64,000 bases of DNA, from NCBI GenBank assembly GCA_002633005.1, contig NMRA01000579.1:1-64000 (forward strand). The letters are read 5' to 3'. Every line of letters starts with the position of its first letter. The first letter of the stretch is position 1. Shown here piece after piece: positions 9,403-21,701 of this stretch. The DNA comes from Phoronis australis (taxonomy: Eukaryota > Phoronida > Phoronidae). The notes under the pieces were generated by a model that saw nothing but the letters and a program-made list of their open reading frames with translations, had not been told where the DNA came from and did not search any database. The position numbers were made by a program, and so were the translations under genes.

Positions 9403-11448
9403 GGCGACACCTATTAACACACATAAAAAACAATTACATTGGAGTATTTAGGAAACAAGTCTTGCACCAGTAGTCAGAGGTGTCTTAATTGTGATTTGTC
9501 AGTTTTGTGGTTCCCCAGATGTGTTTTTTATTTATACTGCTGGCGGGAAGCTGCTGGCAGTCGTTCAGCAGGCAATCAGGCTGTCACGGACAGGCACCTG
9601 GATTGGGTTTTACTGAAGCTTGAATAGCTGTGTTTTAACTGGTGAGTACCTCTAGGCCTAGTTAGTGAACCTGCAGTAAACCACAGGCGTCCTCAGCTTC
9701 TGATCGTCCCCAATACACTACATATAATACTACTATATGTAGTGTATTGGGGACGATCAGAAGCTGAGGACGCCTGTGCAGTAAACACATAAAACCGCGA
9801 AATGCTTGTATCGACTTTCAAATACATTAAACAAGAAGCGACCTTGTTATGCGCCTCTTGCGAAAAAAATGAAATTTCAAAGTACATACAATTAACCACG
9901 AAATGCTATCCGATGAAACCACTGACGAATGTTTGTTAAAACTAGTCGAGACGAGACAAACACAAAACTTGCAAATCTACCTACCCGGTAAACTTCTATT
10001 TCTATCTTCTAAATGAAAGAACGATATCAATATTATTGTGATCACCAGATGGCGGGATGTAAACTTTAGGCCTATGGGCAGCGTCGTAACCAAACATTCA
10101 CCATCTGCGTCGCAACCACAGACATCTTAAAGATGCTCAAAGTGATTTTGTTCAATTTTGAATTTCATTTCATTATGTTACTAACGAGAAAATCAAACCT
10201 ATCACCAGTACTCAAACACTTGACTGGGGTTGGCAGCGCGCTCTATCAAATGAACGAGCGCAATTATTATAAACGGGGAAAAGAGAATTGTACTACAGAG
10301 GAGCAAGAGGGGAGGGGCGGGACGCCAACCGGGAGAGATGGAGAGAGTTCGCCTATAGCTGGTTGAAAATAGAACAATTTCTTCTGTTTTCATCTCAAAT
10401 ATCTTGGATTATTCTTTTTGTTATATCAACGAAAAAATCCCGCCAAAAGCCACATGACAAAACACTTCAATTGGGCTGACTATGCAATTAATCAACGAGT
10501 GGCAATTAGGCGAAAAAGGCACGTGAACGCACTACCTGTGAATCATCAGTGGTTAGGAACATTGTAAGGTACATGACTGTAACCATGCAGGCGGATTTAG
10601 GAGGGGGCGGTACACCCCTGGCTGGCGGAAGTAAAATTAAACAGCAAGAGCGTGAGGAAATATAGAGTACACTAACTAGGAACGGCAACGAAGGGGGCGG
10701 GCTCACGCCCGGGGCGTGGCGGAATCGTGTCGCCGTTTTTTTTTTTTAGTCCTCCGATATATTTGTGAACACGCTTTGCCCAATTCTTCGAGGCAACATG
10801 CTGAGCCCCCCTTTATGGTATCCCAGGTCCGCCACTGGTAGGTCTACATCTCACATAAGGGTAAAAGACCGAGTTCGGTTTTCGTTTTCAGCCAGCTATA
10901 AAGAGGGCGATAGCCGCTTTTAAGAGCAAGCCCGTGGAAAGGCAAACATTATTGGGAAGAGGATGCCCATAAACTACATTTGTATTTCGCTTTCACCAAA
11001 TTAAACTTTTATCCTAGGTGGTTCAAAAACTCAAAGTCGTTCCTTCCAGTCCCTCCCCAAACGGTCAGGTAGGGCCCGGCAAGTTATCTGGATTTTGGAT
11101 GTGCGGGCGCAACCGCTTCTACCCTCTGATTTGGAAGAAAGGTACAACGCATGAAAAGGCACGTGCTTCCATTCGTATCTGTACCTTGATTATACGGGCA
11201 TGGGGCCTAGGTTCGTGAAGCGTGCATAAAACATTAGGTTCCAGTCTGAGGACGGAAGAGAAAGATAAGCTTGCCTTAGAACCACACACGTGCCATATAG
11301 TTACACGTAACAAAAGCCATTTCACGTTTCATAACAAACGCCCGAGCGCTGAATGATTTCATCTTCATTACTATTGTCGTACTTCGTTTTACGCAGATAC
11401 ACAAATTGGAAATAATACAATAAGACTTACAAATATGGGAGCGCAATC
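9403..11448. other. Intergenic DNA between divergent genes
   Basis: Lies between the minus-strand zinc-finger start (9402) and the plus-strand TSR gene start (11449), so it should hold both promoters. It contains the perfect hairpin element at 9674-9786 and a GA/GGC-rich block at 10300-10730. The phrase ACCGAGTTCGGTTTTCG with AGCCAGCTA.AAAG..GATAGCCGCTTT (10868-10925) belongs to a dispersed repeat also seen at 36100 and 50530. No further gene was seen. Confidence 0.5.
9674..9786. mobile_element. Perfect snap-back element with 8-bp target duplication (hAT-like MITE)
   Basis: Left arm 9682-9726 and right arm 9734-9778 are perfect 45-bp reverse complements separated by a 7-bp loop (ATACTAC). 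The element is immediately flanked by the direct repeat CAGTAAAC (9674-9681 and 9779-9786). An 8-bp target duplication is typical of hAT transposons. At 97 bp it is almost all inverted repeat, so it cannot encode protein. A diverged single arm lies at about 28292-28347. Confidence 0.88.
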
Positions 11449-14400
11449 ATGACAGGTGAGCTTTCGCAGCTTCTTCCATCTCTCTAACTTTTAGCAAAGT
11501 CATGCATGACAAAAATTAACCCTCCCAGAAGCTGATGAATTCGCCCAACGTCAAAAGCTCTGAATTTCGATTTAGGCCACTTTCTTCTGTGAAATTGGTA
11601 TCAACTTGCTCGGTATTCAAATTAGAGGTTATTTGTGGGCTTAGTTTACCAGGAGGTATTCCTTTGATAACCGTAGGTGGTCCATTCCTGGGCTGTATAA
11701 TTTGCTTTATTCCGGCAAAGAGCGATTGTTTCTAGCAACAAATTCCAACTGAATACAGAACTTTGGCAATTCGAGTAAAAGGTTTTGTGCTATCCCCGGA
11801 TTGTTATCAAAGGTCATATCTAGCCCGTCTGACACAAAGAAAGTTTAAGATATTTGTGTGTGTGTCTGTGTGTGTGTTTGCGTGTGTGTGTTCAATGTGT
11901 ATGTATGTACGTACGTACGTATGTATGTATATATGTATGTATGTATGTATGTATGCATGTATGTATTTATGTATGTATGCATTTATGCAATGTATGTTAT
12001 GTATGTAATTCTGAGAAGCATGACCCTGGATTTGTAACAATGTCCATATTTTTCAGATTCGTTTTTGGTGTTGTTAGCCATCGTATGTGGACTTCTAATT
12101 GACTGTACCGGTAAGAACCTACAGCGCCTCATAGAGGAGAATCGGTAAAAAGGATACTAAAACTTTTAAGTCATCAAAACAATTAAAATTGTTTTGATGA
12201 CTTCAGACAATCCTCGTTATATCACCTGCTAATGCATCATTGGCACCAATCTTGAACGATGAAAGTAGATATCAACTAAAAAGGTATGCTCCAGCTATGT
12301 CATAGATTAGGTATTCTGGTTCTTAGTGGATGCAGGTCTTTCCCAACAGTTGCTTTGCAATTCGCTAATAGGCACTCGCTTGCCCGTTTTGAAGATTTAA
12401 GGAGTTCTCCAAATATTTGAGGGTTGTAAAGGGCTATAGAGCAGCATTTTGTCTCAGAAATGAATTTGGATGGGAATGTCATTTTTAAGATCTGTTAATA
12501 CGGACAAACCCGGTTTGGTATCCTTTTAACGATAATAGCCATCAGCCAGCTAAGTGGATACGTAGAAATAAATGTTTGAATACTTCGGTATAAGTTGTGT
12601 TAGTTTCGCGTTTCCGACTATTCGAAAAGTTACGATTTCATCCATCCTGTTTAGCTGGCGAAATAACGAAAATGGAGATTAGTCCTTGTGTAATAATAAA
12701 ATCGGCCTCATAACATTACTCACCTGAACAGGATTCCTTTTTCCGTTACCATCAAGAACATTGAAACTGGTGAGCATGCGTGATTCATTAAAAACAACTT
12801 CGAGTGCATGTCTGTATGCTTGTATGTACATGTATGTTCTTTCCCCCTATGTATACGCTGTAAGTGTGTTTGATTTATTCAATAATGATTGAAAGAATAG
12901 AACATTGAAACCACCAGTGACTCGAGAAAACGCTTCCGTGTTTTTGGGGGTTGGCGGACCATAAAATTACGAGAGTTGAAATACGGCACATGCACGCTTT
13001 GGCTGTAACTTGAGCTGGTATCGTAAATTGAACCCTTCAACAGGAAGGAATATTGTGAGACCGACTTTCGTTTTAGGCAGCTAATTTCAGGACGAAATGC
13101 ATCTTTAAAGAATTGCCAAATCCGGCCGAGTCATGGCCTATTATCATATAGGCCTACTAAAAACGACTTTCCCGTTCAAAAGCTTTGAGCAAAATTTGAA
13201 AACTTCTTACAGCGCCTCGCGAACGGACAAGCGTGACTTAGGCTTTAGTCGTGTTACGCGACAATTGTAGGAAAGACCACGTACCAAAACCCATCCAATC
13301 TATGTGGCACGGAGAGAGTAGGCCTACAGTTGACTTCCGGTTTTACCACTCAAGTTAAACGCCAATGATGCTTTAGCAGGTAACAGGGCAAGGGTTGGTC
13401 GAAATAGACAAAACGGGGTTTAGTATCCCATGGATACCATGCACGTGCCACGTTTAGGACGTGAAGGAGCGTGTACATCGCAAAGCTCTGTGGTGAAACC
13501 GGCAGGTGACATCTAGGCTCTGCTATTTCGCCGATAAAACGTTCAATACAACTGGAAGAGTGAACGCAATACAGCAAGTAAAAGGCAGAAAGATCGTTTG
13601 GTCATAAATTCACGACATCAGTGCGTGGATGTTACGGGTATATTTTTGTAATTGAATTTGCTCAACTCGTTGGGCCACGGCGGTCAACTCAAGTATTATT
13701 TTCCAGGCAGTGTGTTTTTAAAAGGACATTTAAGGACGGAGCGTTTACAGCTAATTCAGTTCCGAGGGCTACCTCACAGCCATTTCGTGACTGCGGCTGA
13801 AATTTTGATGTACGCCTTTCTTACATTTGATAGGTTTCCGTCCCCAATTTACTTTCGTGGAAGTCACTACCAAAATTTGATTTTTTTATTTTTCTGAAAT
13901 TTTGAAAAACAGATCTTTTCAAAATGCCAATAGCGAAAATCAACGCAGAGTTCAGTATCGCTGGTACCTAAGCAAGGACCTCGCTAAAAATCACGTATTC
14001 TCGTTTAAAATACTGACTCGACAGAATGTCACGTAATCTTGCGAAGTCTTGCTTTTTAGCCAGGTCTTAGCGTTACTGAACTCTGACCAGGTATACTCAA
14101 TTGAAGTAACTGAGAATATATCTCCAAGAATTACTTGTATTCACAAGAAAGGCAGTCGTCTCAGGGTTAGTGGAGAGGGGAACTTTTACCACTGTACATA
14201 TAAAAATACGAAATTTGGGGTGCTATAGAGTTCTTTGTGCATATAATGTGTTTTTGCGATGAGTTTTGAGTGTTGTGTCGAGAGTTAAGGGCCGCATTCC
14301 CGTCGTAAGTGTCCTGCTCTGTAACAAGTCCTGCACGGTACGTAAGGGTTCGGTTGCCCCACCATGAATACAAAATGCACTGAATGTTACGGAAGAAGGT

Positions 14401-16736
14401 AAAAATGCATCGTTTTGTAGGAGGAAGCACTGATAAGGCAGACACTGACGCAAATTTTCAACACCGACAGACCCCTTATTACCTGGGTCAGTGGGAGGAG
14501 TGGTCTCCGTGCACCGTCTCTTGCGGAAGTGGGCTCCGATCACGCCTGTGCGGGTGCTTCAAACCAGTAGACGCTCCACGTAACGCGAAGTGCACGTGCG
14601 GAGAGCGCAACCTTGAAAAAAATAATCAGACAGTGCCCTGTAACTCTGAACCATGTCCAGGTACATTTTGGTGACAAATCATATCTCGTCAGGCATAAGT
14701 TAGGAGTTGTTCGAAATGAACAGAAGAATGGTCAACTGAATTTTGAGAAAGAAGTCATGTTTTGGGATCACACAACGGTTGCTCTGAGTGCAAAACAATC
14801 GACAAACATCTATGCGATCACAAGTGGTCTTGAGGATTAACAACAATAGGGAGTCGATGCCCGGCTCGAAATCGGACCCCTTGTTACAAGTACAAAATCA
14901 GTCAGTCCATCTGGTGTGTACAAAAATAATACAGCATGAATTGTAGCTTAAAAGATGTCAGTTCTATATGTTGATAGTTATTTTTTTAACGAATTTTTCC
15001 ACATTTTAATTTTGGACAAGTACGATTATTGATAAATAACTCAACAATACACTGCAGCTCCATTCTAAGTAAAAGACTTCCGACTCAATGAGCATTAAAG
15101 CAGAAGACGACCGCATTTCTCATTGGCTAGAAGAAGCGTAAACATTCAGTAGGTATTTACACTATAGTGGCGGGACGTAGCGCTCATGCGTATTTCGTTC
15201 TCATGGCTAGATTCTCTAAAGAGTGTCTTCCGATTAAGTACGCCACAGAAGGGTTAGTGTTTGGGTTGGAACTCATGAAAAGTCTATCGTTAAAATTTGT
15301 CTTTCAGGGACTGTTTCGTTTAGGTTTAAAAAGTTGAACTGAATACAGTCCAAACGGTAGTTTATTCAATTTTAATTCGACAACTTAGGATTTCGAAAAG
15401 TTTGAATTCCTAAAATCCCAGCGAAAGGATTTAACACTAAATGATGCTAAAGAGCGACGAACGTCGGAACGGAATGTCATTCGGCGATCAGAGCAAAACA
15501 AAAGCAGTAACATGTTAGCTGATCGACACCCATTGTCTTTCCAATTTTCTAATCTGGAGTGTTTTGGGATTCTGAGTGTGTTGTTTGCTGGTGCTTAGTA
15601 GTTGCATGCGAGTCGTGCTTTTGGGTTGAAAACTGGCAATTTTATGTATTTTTGCTTGTTTTTTGGCACTTCCGACAAAGGTTTGTTTGTGCATAAAAGT
15701 AAAAAACGCACTTCGAATGCAAGTTTTTAGACTGAAGGCAAGTTTTGTGTGTGGTCACTAAGTGAATAAGTTTCACATCGTGTTGATTTGTTGTAGAAAA
15801 GAAATGAGGTGCATTCCCCCAGATCAGTCACCCGGAGTGGGATGGCAAAAATGACGAAAATGAGCTCCTCCTTATAGGCTAAAAAGCCTATTCGAAGACC
15901 TACACTCCCAATGCACTCGGTTCTTTTAGACGTCTCGTTTTACTCTATACCGTTAAACTCAGGCGTCGGTTATAAGAATGACTTCAAAACCAATGTTCAC
16001 CAACTGAACGTGACGTCATTGTGGGAGTGTTACCAACAGGACAGCTTTCCAAAGACAGGTCGGGCTTTGGGGCGATGTCTGCATTCTGTACTTTATTTGC
16101 AGCTGTTCACGGTCAATGGTCCGATTGGCTGTTGATTGACGAATGTAATGTCTCGTGTGGCGAAGGTGCTGCCATCTGGATGCGCGAGTGTAGCAACCCA
16201 GCTCCTCAACGCGGTGGAAACAACTGTACTGGGGCCACGGTGAACCTGACCGTGTGTCGGCGACCGTGCTTCAGAGGTGAGAGCAACAAACAGGTGTGCG
16301 TTCTATGAGGATATGACCTTGCAAGTTGCGCTAATTAGCCCATATGACGCATTGTCTGACACACTGACAAGTTGACGCGGTTTTGCGCTCTCCGCGCACA
16401 ATTAAACTTCGCAATGTAGTACTAGGGTCATGGGCATGTTTTGGTGTGTTTTAATTGTAGTCTCACGGTATCGCTTCAGGTCTAAGATCTTCGCAAAGCG
16501 ACGCTGTAAAGGCTGTGATCTTGCTCGTATGTATAACGCTGTCCATCGCCGCCTGCATTTGGGTCGTTAGTGGATTTGTGCGACACCGAAAAAGCCGCCT
16601 GCAGGGAACAGCTAGCGAATACCGCGCCATGTTCGAGCCAAGGGAGTCAACGCCCGTGCGCCTGTTGTCGCCTACAGAGACGTCGGGCAAACATTCATAC
16701 ACGCTAGGCGGCGGTCTAGACGACTTTGAATACTAA
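11449..16736 (+). CDS. Type I membrane protein with two thrombospondin type 1 repeats
   Basis: Model of five coding exons: 11449-11455, 12057-12110, 14421-14660, 16103-16276, 16480-16736; 243 residues. Every intron is phase 1 with consensus GT-AG ends. The first coding exon is only 7 nt (ATG ACA G), and joined to exon 2 it gives MTDSFLVLLAIVCGLLIDCT, a good signal peptide. TSR1 (about 43-100) has WEEWSPC and CTVSCGSGLR; TSR2 (about 101-158) has WSDW, NVSCGEG and CRRPC. The WxxW motifs are C-mannosylation-type sites, and NQT, NVS, NCT and NLT are glycosylation sequons. A membrane helix (about 170-192) is followed by a basic stop (RHRKSR) and a cytoplasmic tail of about 50 residues. TSR membrane proteins act in adhesion or guidance, but no orthologue was recognised. 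The first two exons are the least certain; the last three are firm. Confidence 0.72.
11850..12010 (+). repeat. TG/TGTA microsatellite
   Basis: A TG-rich run passes into (TGTA/CGTA)n with interruptions. It lies in the first intron of the TSR gene, just upstream of the signal-peptide exon at 12057. Cys/Val/Tyr-rich reading frames here are products of the repeat. Confidence 0.95.
12168..12203. repeat. 17-bp perfect hairpin
   Basis: Arms 12168-12184 (AAGTCATCAAAACAATT) and 12187-12203 are exact reverse complements with a 2-nt spacer, inside the second intron of the TSR gene, 58 bp after the exon. It is probably a MITE end or solo palindrome. Confidence 0.8.
12730..13110. repeat. Dispersed repeat family with AAGAACATCGAAACC
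   Basis: 'AYCAAGAACATTGAAACTGGTG' here recurs as 'AACAAGAACATCGAAACCAYSRSCGAC' at 50379, 54713 and 56343. Each is followed within about 250 bp by 'GTGAGACCGATTTTA' and a TTCGGTTTTCGTTTTTAGCC-type end. The same end phrase alone is at 10868 and 36110. Other members: about 50340-50580, 54690-54910, 56330-56550. Confidence 0.55.
13948..14089. repeat. MITE of the GTTCAGTAACGCT family, copy 1
   Basis: The ends are inverted: GAGTTCAGTATCGCT at the left and AGCGTTACTGAACTC at the right. Internal phrases 'ACCTCGCTAAAAA' and 'CACGTAATCTTGCGAAGTCTTGC' are shared with copies at about 21197-21335 and 63668-63815. Confidence 0.75.
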
Positions 16737-16797
16737 CTTTTATCCAGTCGACAGTTGTACCATTTTATGAGAAGTGAATGTGTATAATTTAACCAGA

Positions 16798-16803
16798 AAT
16801 AAA
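16798..16803 (+). promoter_or_regulatory. Poly(A) signal AATAAA of the TSR gene
   Basis: AATAAA lies 62 bp past the stop codon at 16736, suitable spacing for a short 3' UTR. Confidence 0.6.
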
Positions 16804-17772
16804 CTAAGTTTTCAAGATAAAACGATGCACTGAATTGAGAAATCAAATAATCATCACAAATGAGCACCCATCAATTTCACGCTTGATATCCATTGGTTAC
16901 GAATGTTGCGTATCCAGGGGTGACCTATCTATGATCTTAAGAATGTGATAAAGATGACGTCGACCTTAAAAGAAGCGTTCCCGTTCGAACAATATGAACG
17001 TCATTTCATGCTTCATCCACGACTATCAAGTGAGTAATTCTGATGGTTTTGTTTTAAATTTTACATACATCTCGCTATTCAAACTTTTACATAGTAGTCT
17101 ACCAACAAACACTAAGTGTACCATCTTACATCGTGTGTAATGATCTACAGGCAAAACTTGAGTTTACGGTTTGACAAGGTAAAAATATGAAGTGTCAAAG
17201 TATAATAACTAAAGAAATGCGTCTTATATATGCATAAGTTTTCAAACGGTTTTTTCATTGCTGCAGTTTGAATTCAAACTCTATATAATTACAGTTGATC
17301 AAAATTATACCTTGACAAATGTACACATGTACATAAGACCTAAGTGATACGCTTTGATTTTAAAACGTTCTGTTCCCAACGATATTTCGTCCAACACAAC
17401 GTGGCGTTATTCACCTTTTTACGACCTTGAATGATTCGAACGAGTTTCCAAAGGTAAGTTGAGGATGGTGACAAGTCAAAATCACCGACCGCCCCACTGG
17501 AACGCCGAGGCTAGGAAAAAAATCCCCGCACCACTGTCATATCAGGTGATTTTTAAAAAAAACTGGCTAACTAAAACATCGCACTAACCTCACCAATTCT
17601 CATAAAACACAGAGGAGAACCAGTTGTACAATTCTTGCCTTATCTAGGATGGTCGGTAATATGTGAAACGGTGTAATTGACTTGTTACATGTTTCCTTTT
17701 AGACGAAGGCTCAGAAAACTTGTAAGGACCACTAACGGAAGATGCATCTATTTCCCCATTAACATCTGCGTG

Positions 17773-20700
17773 ATGCTTCGCACAGATTCCACCGTCTTTG
17801 TTATCCTCGCGGCGTTAACTACGGTGCATTGCGCTAGCTACTGCAAACCATCCAAATGTAAACTGCCCAACTGCTTTTGTCCAAGTGAGTCTACCAAGGT
17901 GAGTGGATGCCAAATTAGGCTACAAGAGACTAGGTCTGTGCAATTTGATAAGCTATTTTGAGAGAGGTGTGGGTCCAGGAACTGAGGGTACCTGTCCTAT
18001 TTTTCTATGACATATCAACAGTTTACAGAGCAGGCGATCGCCATAATGGCGTTTCCTTGATACTAGAATAGGTGACTGTATTGCCCGTTGGCATAAAACT
18101 CTTGGCTGTCCCAAATAAGGATTCAACTAAGTTCCCTGTATCTTTTGCTTATTTGCGTCGTTCTTTACTCAAAGATTTAATGTTTCTGACATTTTACTTT
18201 TATTATGAGCTCTTCTTGGACTAATGAAACGTTCTAGCTAAAAACCATGCCCTCATTTTCATATAATTTAAAAATGACTCTTTATGGAAAGATGCCTACT
18301 TTAACTTATTTTCAAGAATAATGAGAATTCAACGTAATGGTCAACCAGTGTTTTCACAAATCCACAAATATGCAGCAGAATCCGGGAACTTAGATGAGCC
18401 CCAATTTTGGACTGTTTCATGCAGCCGGCACAGTTGGAATCCTACAAATCTAAACGTGACGATCACATCGGAGTAAGCAAGGCAGGGAGCTAGTGCGCAA
18501 CTATAAGTCGTTTCCTTCAGTCGCTTTTTGCGACATTAGGAGCTTAGTCTACAGAAACGGAAAACCGAATAAAACACTTAATTTCCTGAAACCGATTCAT
18601 GTTTCCGAAATTTACTCACACCGTTTCTTCCGATGTGTGAAATTGCTTTTTTAATTTCAACTTATAAAAATTGACTAAAAAGGTTTTACGTGTCTTGCTA
18701 TAAGTAAATAAAATCCAGGCGCCAACGTGACAAACAGGTCTTCAAAACGGATTACGTTTCTCTTTCAAAGCAATATTATCCTTGTAGTTTAAAGGAATTT
18801 TGTCGCTTATTAACATGACGTTGAGTTAAACTGTACTTGGCACTAACGTGTGAGACTACGTTTGACTTTAATATTCTTTATTATCAAGGTTCCCACGGGA
18901 TGGCATCCTTCTCAAGTTCCGCAGATGGTGGCCTTTACCTTCACTGATTGGATCAACAAGCAGAATTGGGAGCTATTCGAGGAGGTGTTTCCGCTGGAAC
19001 GGAAAAACCCCAATGGCTGCCCTGTGCCTGTCACGCTCTTCGTCTCGCACAACTACACGGACTACTGTATGGTGAAGTACCACTGGGCACGTGGCCACGA
19101 GATAGCGCTGTTCAGCATCAACAGAGGCATGGATCAGCCGGTGCCGTCCGAGTACTGGCGATCCAATGCCTCTTTCGCCGACTGGATCAAGGAGACGGGA
19201 TTGTACCGCAAGAACGTCTCCAAACTCGCTGAGATACCCGAAGAAGACATTAAGGGATGGCGAACCCCTTTCCTGCTCACCGGTGGCAACAAGCAGTTCT
19301 ATACTTTATACAAACAAGGTTTCCTGTACGATTCAACGTTGATAACTGGTGCGTTTATCGCCTGACTTTTACTGATGTGTGTTCACTGAGCCTGTCCTGT
19401 TTTTTTCTGTCACGAGTGCTTAGATGGTCAAAAGCGACGTTGTCAGCTCTTGATAAGAATCGCTTTCACGATCCCTTTCTTTAAATGACTGATAACTTCA
19501 GTAGAGGGATAACGGCAAAATCACGAACGACAAGATTAGCCGCATTAGATCAGAGATATTGAATTGGTTTTGTTTTTGTAGGCAACGCAAAGCCATCGGT
19601 CCCCATGAACTGGCCGTTCACCCTTGACTACGGACAGAAGCCTCTTGGCTGCTTTAACTACCCTTGTCTTACCTGGGACAACTTCACAGGCGTTTGGGAG
19701 GTACCGGTCCAGCGTATGATGGACCTGGCCGGAGTCGACTGCAACAGCATGCACTCATGCATCAACGGGCCCGGCGGCGAGGACATCGAGGAAGACCAGA
19801 GGATGAACAAGACGTTTGAACTGTTCTGGAAGAACTTCCAGAAGGCCTTCACGACCAATAGGGCCCCATTGATCTTCAACATGAACATAGGCTGGTTGGG
19901 GACGGCCAACTACTCTAAACCCGGATTCCTGAAGTTTCTCGATAAGCTGGCTGATATGGACGAGGTGTACATTGTTACACTCAGCCAGGTGAGATGTGTG
20001 ACCGGCAAACGTTGACGACGTTTTTTCAGGGACTTTACACCGGCGTGCGACACGGGACTGTCGTGCGATTTCGTTTCACCAAGTCGCACCTATTTATGTG
20101 TCAATGAACAGTGCAAGGTCTTTCTGTGACGGATAACCCGACTTTCTTCGCAATAGCGTATGACCACACGCAAAATCATGCGAAGAGCAAGCGTTTCAGG
20201 AATAAGCTTGAGTCGTTGGTATCGTAAACTAGAACAGTGGCCACCACGAATGTGTTGGTCGGCGAAGTTGGAACTTCGAGTATTGTGAGAAAAAGCATGG
20301 TTTCCCGCGTTACATAAAGAATTCCTTGCTTGAATTGTTTGGTGATTGTCCGGCAGTCACGGAAGGCGGCCCATGTGATATACGCGCGCTATTGGCCAAT
20401 CCTTCATAAAACTGGGAAACGCTGTTTATTTAAAGTCCCAATCCAGTCTGTTTTAAAAACATGGAGAAATGCCGAAAAACGCAAAATCACCACTGACATG
20501 GAATTGCCACTCAAATATTGTGCAATCCAACTGATAAAACATTATATGATTTATGTTACTGCATTTAATTGCGAAAATAGTAGAACCAGTTTCTAATCTA
20601 AAACTGGATTCGTTTTAATCAAAAGAAGTATTTTAACAGACTTAAACATGTGTATCCAACTTTGCCATTTTCATTCCTTAAGCCGGAGTTGTAAAGGCGT

Positions 20701-21580
20701 GAAAGTTTTGATATGTGCGCTAAAACATTCACGTAATACGTAATAGCTTTCATTCCTATTTAGACTCAATGAATTAAATTCCAGGCTCTGTTTCATGAAA
20801 AATGACTTAACTCATGAAGTTGGTATTACGCTTCAAGCAACTATTTCTTAAAAAATAATCAACTCTCACTTGAGCACAATTGCCAAATTTCTGAAGATAT
20901 ACACATAACTATTTGTTACACAGATAATTTCTATAAATTATTTGTAGATTATGATGCACGCATAAACTTTTCTTGACAACACCATTATTCAGCAAATGTG
21001 AAGTGGGGGCGTAAGATAAAATTTCTTTCCTATGTCTTAAGTCATTTTTCATGAAACGGTACCCTGGTAGCTGTCTCATGGTTAGATAAATGTAGTCAAA
21101 ATCACATTTTTCACAGCAACATCCCGCGTAATCTCGCGAAGACATGCTTTTTCTGCTAAGCGAGGTCCTGGCGAGGTGTTATTGAATTCTAACCTTATCT
21201 GCGTTCAGGAACGCTAGGACCTCGCTAAAAAGCAAGACTTCGCGAGATTATGTGAGATATTATCGTGTATTTTAAATTAAAACACGTAACTTTGGCTACA
21301 GTTTACATAAGCACTAGCGTTACTGAACGCACATCTGATCCCTTCCTTTCAGATAATCGAATGGATGCGACATCCGGTTCCACTGAAGTACGCCGATCTT
21401 TACGAAGGGTGGGACTGTAAGTCAAGAAAAGTCAAGTGCAAGTTTAAGCATGTCCTCGACGAGGAGGCACTGACCAAAGCGAACCCTTTTGCAGGATTGA
21501 ATAGTCTCTGGTGGATTCAATCAGTCTTTCTGGCCGTCATATTCGCCATACTGTACCGGAAGGACAACATTGAAGACTAA
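17773..21580 (+). CDS. Membrane-anchored chitin-deacetylase-like protein, predicted catalytically dead
   Basis: Four exons: 17773-17898, 18889-19348, 19582-19988, 21353-21580; 406 residues with matched phases (0, 1, 0). Residues 1-20 form a signal peptide, then a Cys cluster, CKPSKCKLPNCFC, as at the start of arthropod and mollusc chitin-deacetylase domains. The polysaccharide-deacetylase (NodB) fold follows, but key residues differ. Motif 1 is TFTDW (59-63) instead of TFDD, losing the base Asp. Motif 2 is LFSINR (116-121) instead of SHSxxH, losing both metal His. Motif 5 has NMNIGW, with Asn where His is usual. Arg167 (WRTPF) remains. A C-terminal membrane helix (about 382-399) ends in a short RKDNIED tail. 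Likely role: a cell-surface chitin- or glycan-binding pseudoenzyme (inference). The exon 2 acceptor (ttatcaag) is weak but is supported by phase and homology. Confidence 0.85.
17899..18888 (+). other. First intron of the deacetylase-like gene
   Basis: Donor AAG|gtgagt and acceptor ttatcaag|GTTCCC. No exon or recognised element was seen inside. Confidence 0.6.
20781..21067. repeat. Inverted-repeat element (MITE-like), 287 bp
   Basis: The left end CCAGGCTCTGTTTCATGAAA and the reverse complement of the right end, CCAGGGTACCGTTTCATGAA, share about 30 bp, continuing into AAATGACTTAA on both sides. No coding capacity. Confidence 0.7.
21197..21335. repeat. MITE of the GTTCAGTAACGCT family, copy 2
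   Basis: Left end TGCGTTCAGGAACGCTAGG, right end AGCGTTACTGAACGCAC, inverted. Shares 'ACCTCGCTAAAAAGCAAGAC' and 'GCGAGATTATGTGAGATATT' with copies 1 and 3. A further reversed fragment (CGCGTAATCTCGCGAAGACA...) lies just upstream at 21124-21175. Confidence 0.75.
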
Positions 21581-21701
21581 ATCGTACTCTTAAGTACGAC
21601 TTTAAGAGGCATTCTATATAAAACCAGTATATTTTAAAAAAATCAGTCTATGCGCCAATATTCAAAAACATCTTCATTTTTTGTACTTGGATACGTATCC
21701 T

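Larger units (their letters stand above)
12111..14420 (+). other. Large intron of the TSR gene
   Basis: Runs from the donor at 12111 (G|gtaaga) to the acceptor at 14420 (cgttttgtag). It contains the hairpin at 12168, a member of the 'AAGAACATYGAAACYRSTG' repeat family (about 12730-13110), and the inverted-repeat element at 13948-14089. No additional exon was recognised. Confidence 0.5.
19989..21352 (+). other. Third intron of the deacetylase-like gene, with two inverted-repeat elements
   Basis: Runs from CAG|gtgaga to the acceptor ccttcctttcag. It holds inverted-repeat elements at 20781-21067 and about 21197-21335; the second ends only about 18 bp before the acceptor of the last exon. Confidence 0.7.

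Noticed and set aside
9682-9778. microRNA precursor
   Set aside because: Perfect pairing over 45 bp and flanking 8-bp direct repeats fit a transposon insertion better than a microRNA hairpin, which normally has bulges.
11854-12102. Cys/Val/Tyr-rich reading frames on both strands
   Set aside because: They are translations of the TG/TGTA microsatellite.
17677-17772. Upstream extension of the first exon of the deacetylase-like gene from an earlier ATG
   Set aside because: The ATG at 17773 starts exactly at a good signal peptide; the longer form would bury it behind 32 basic and aromatic residues.
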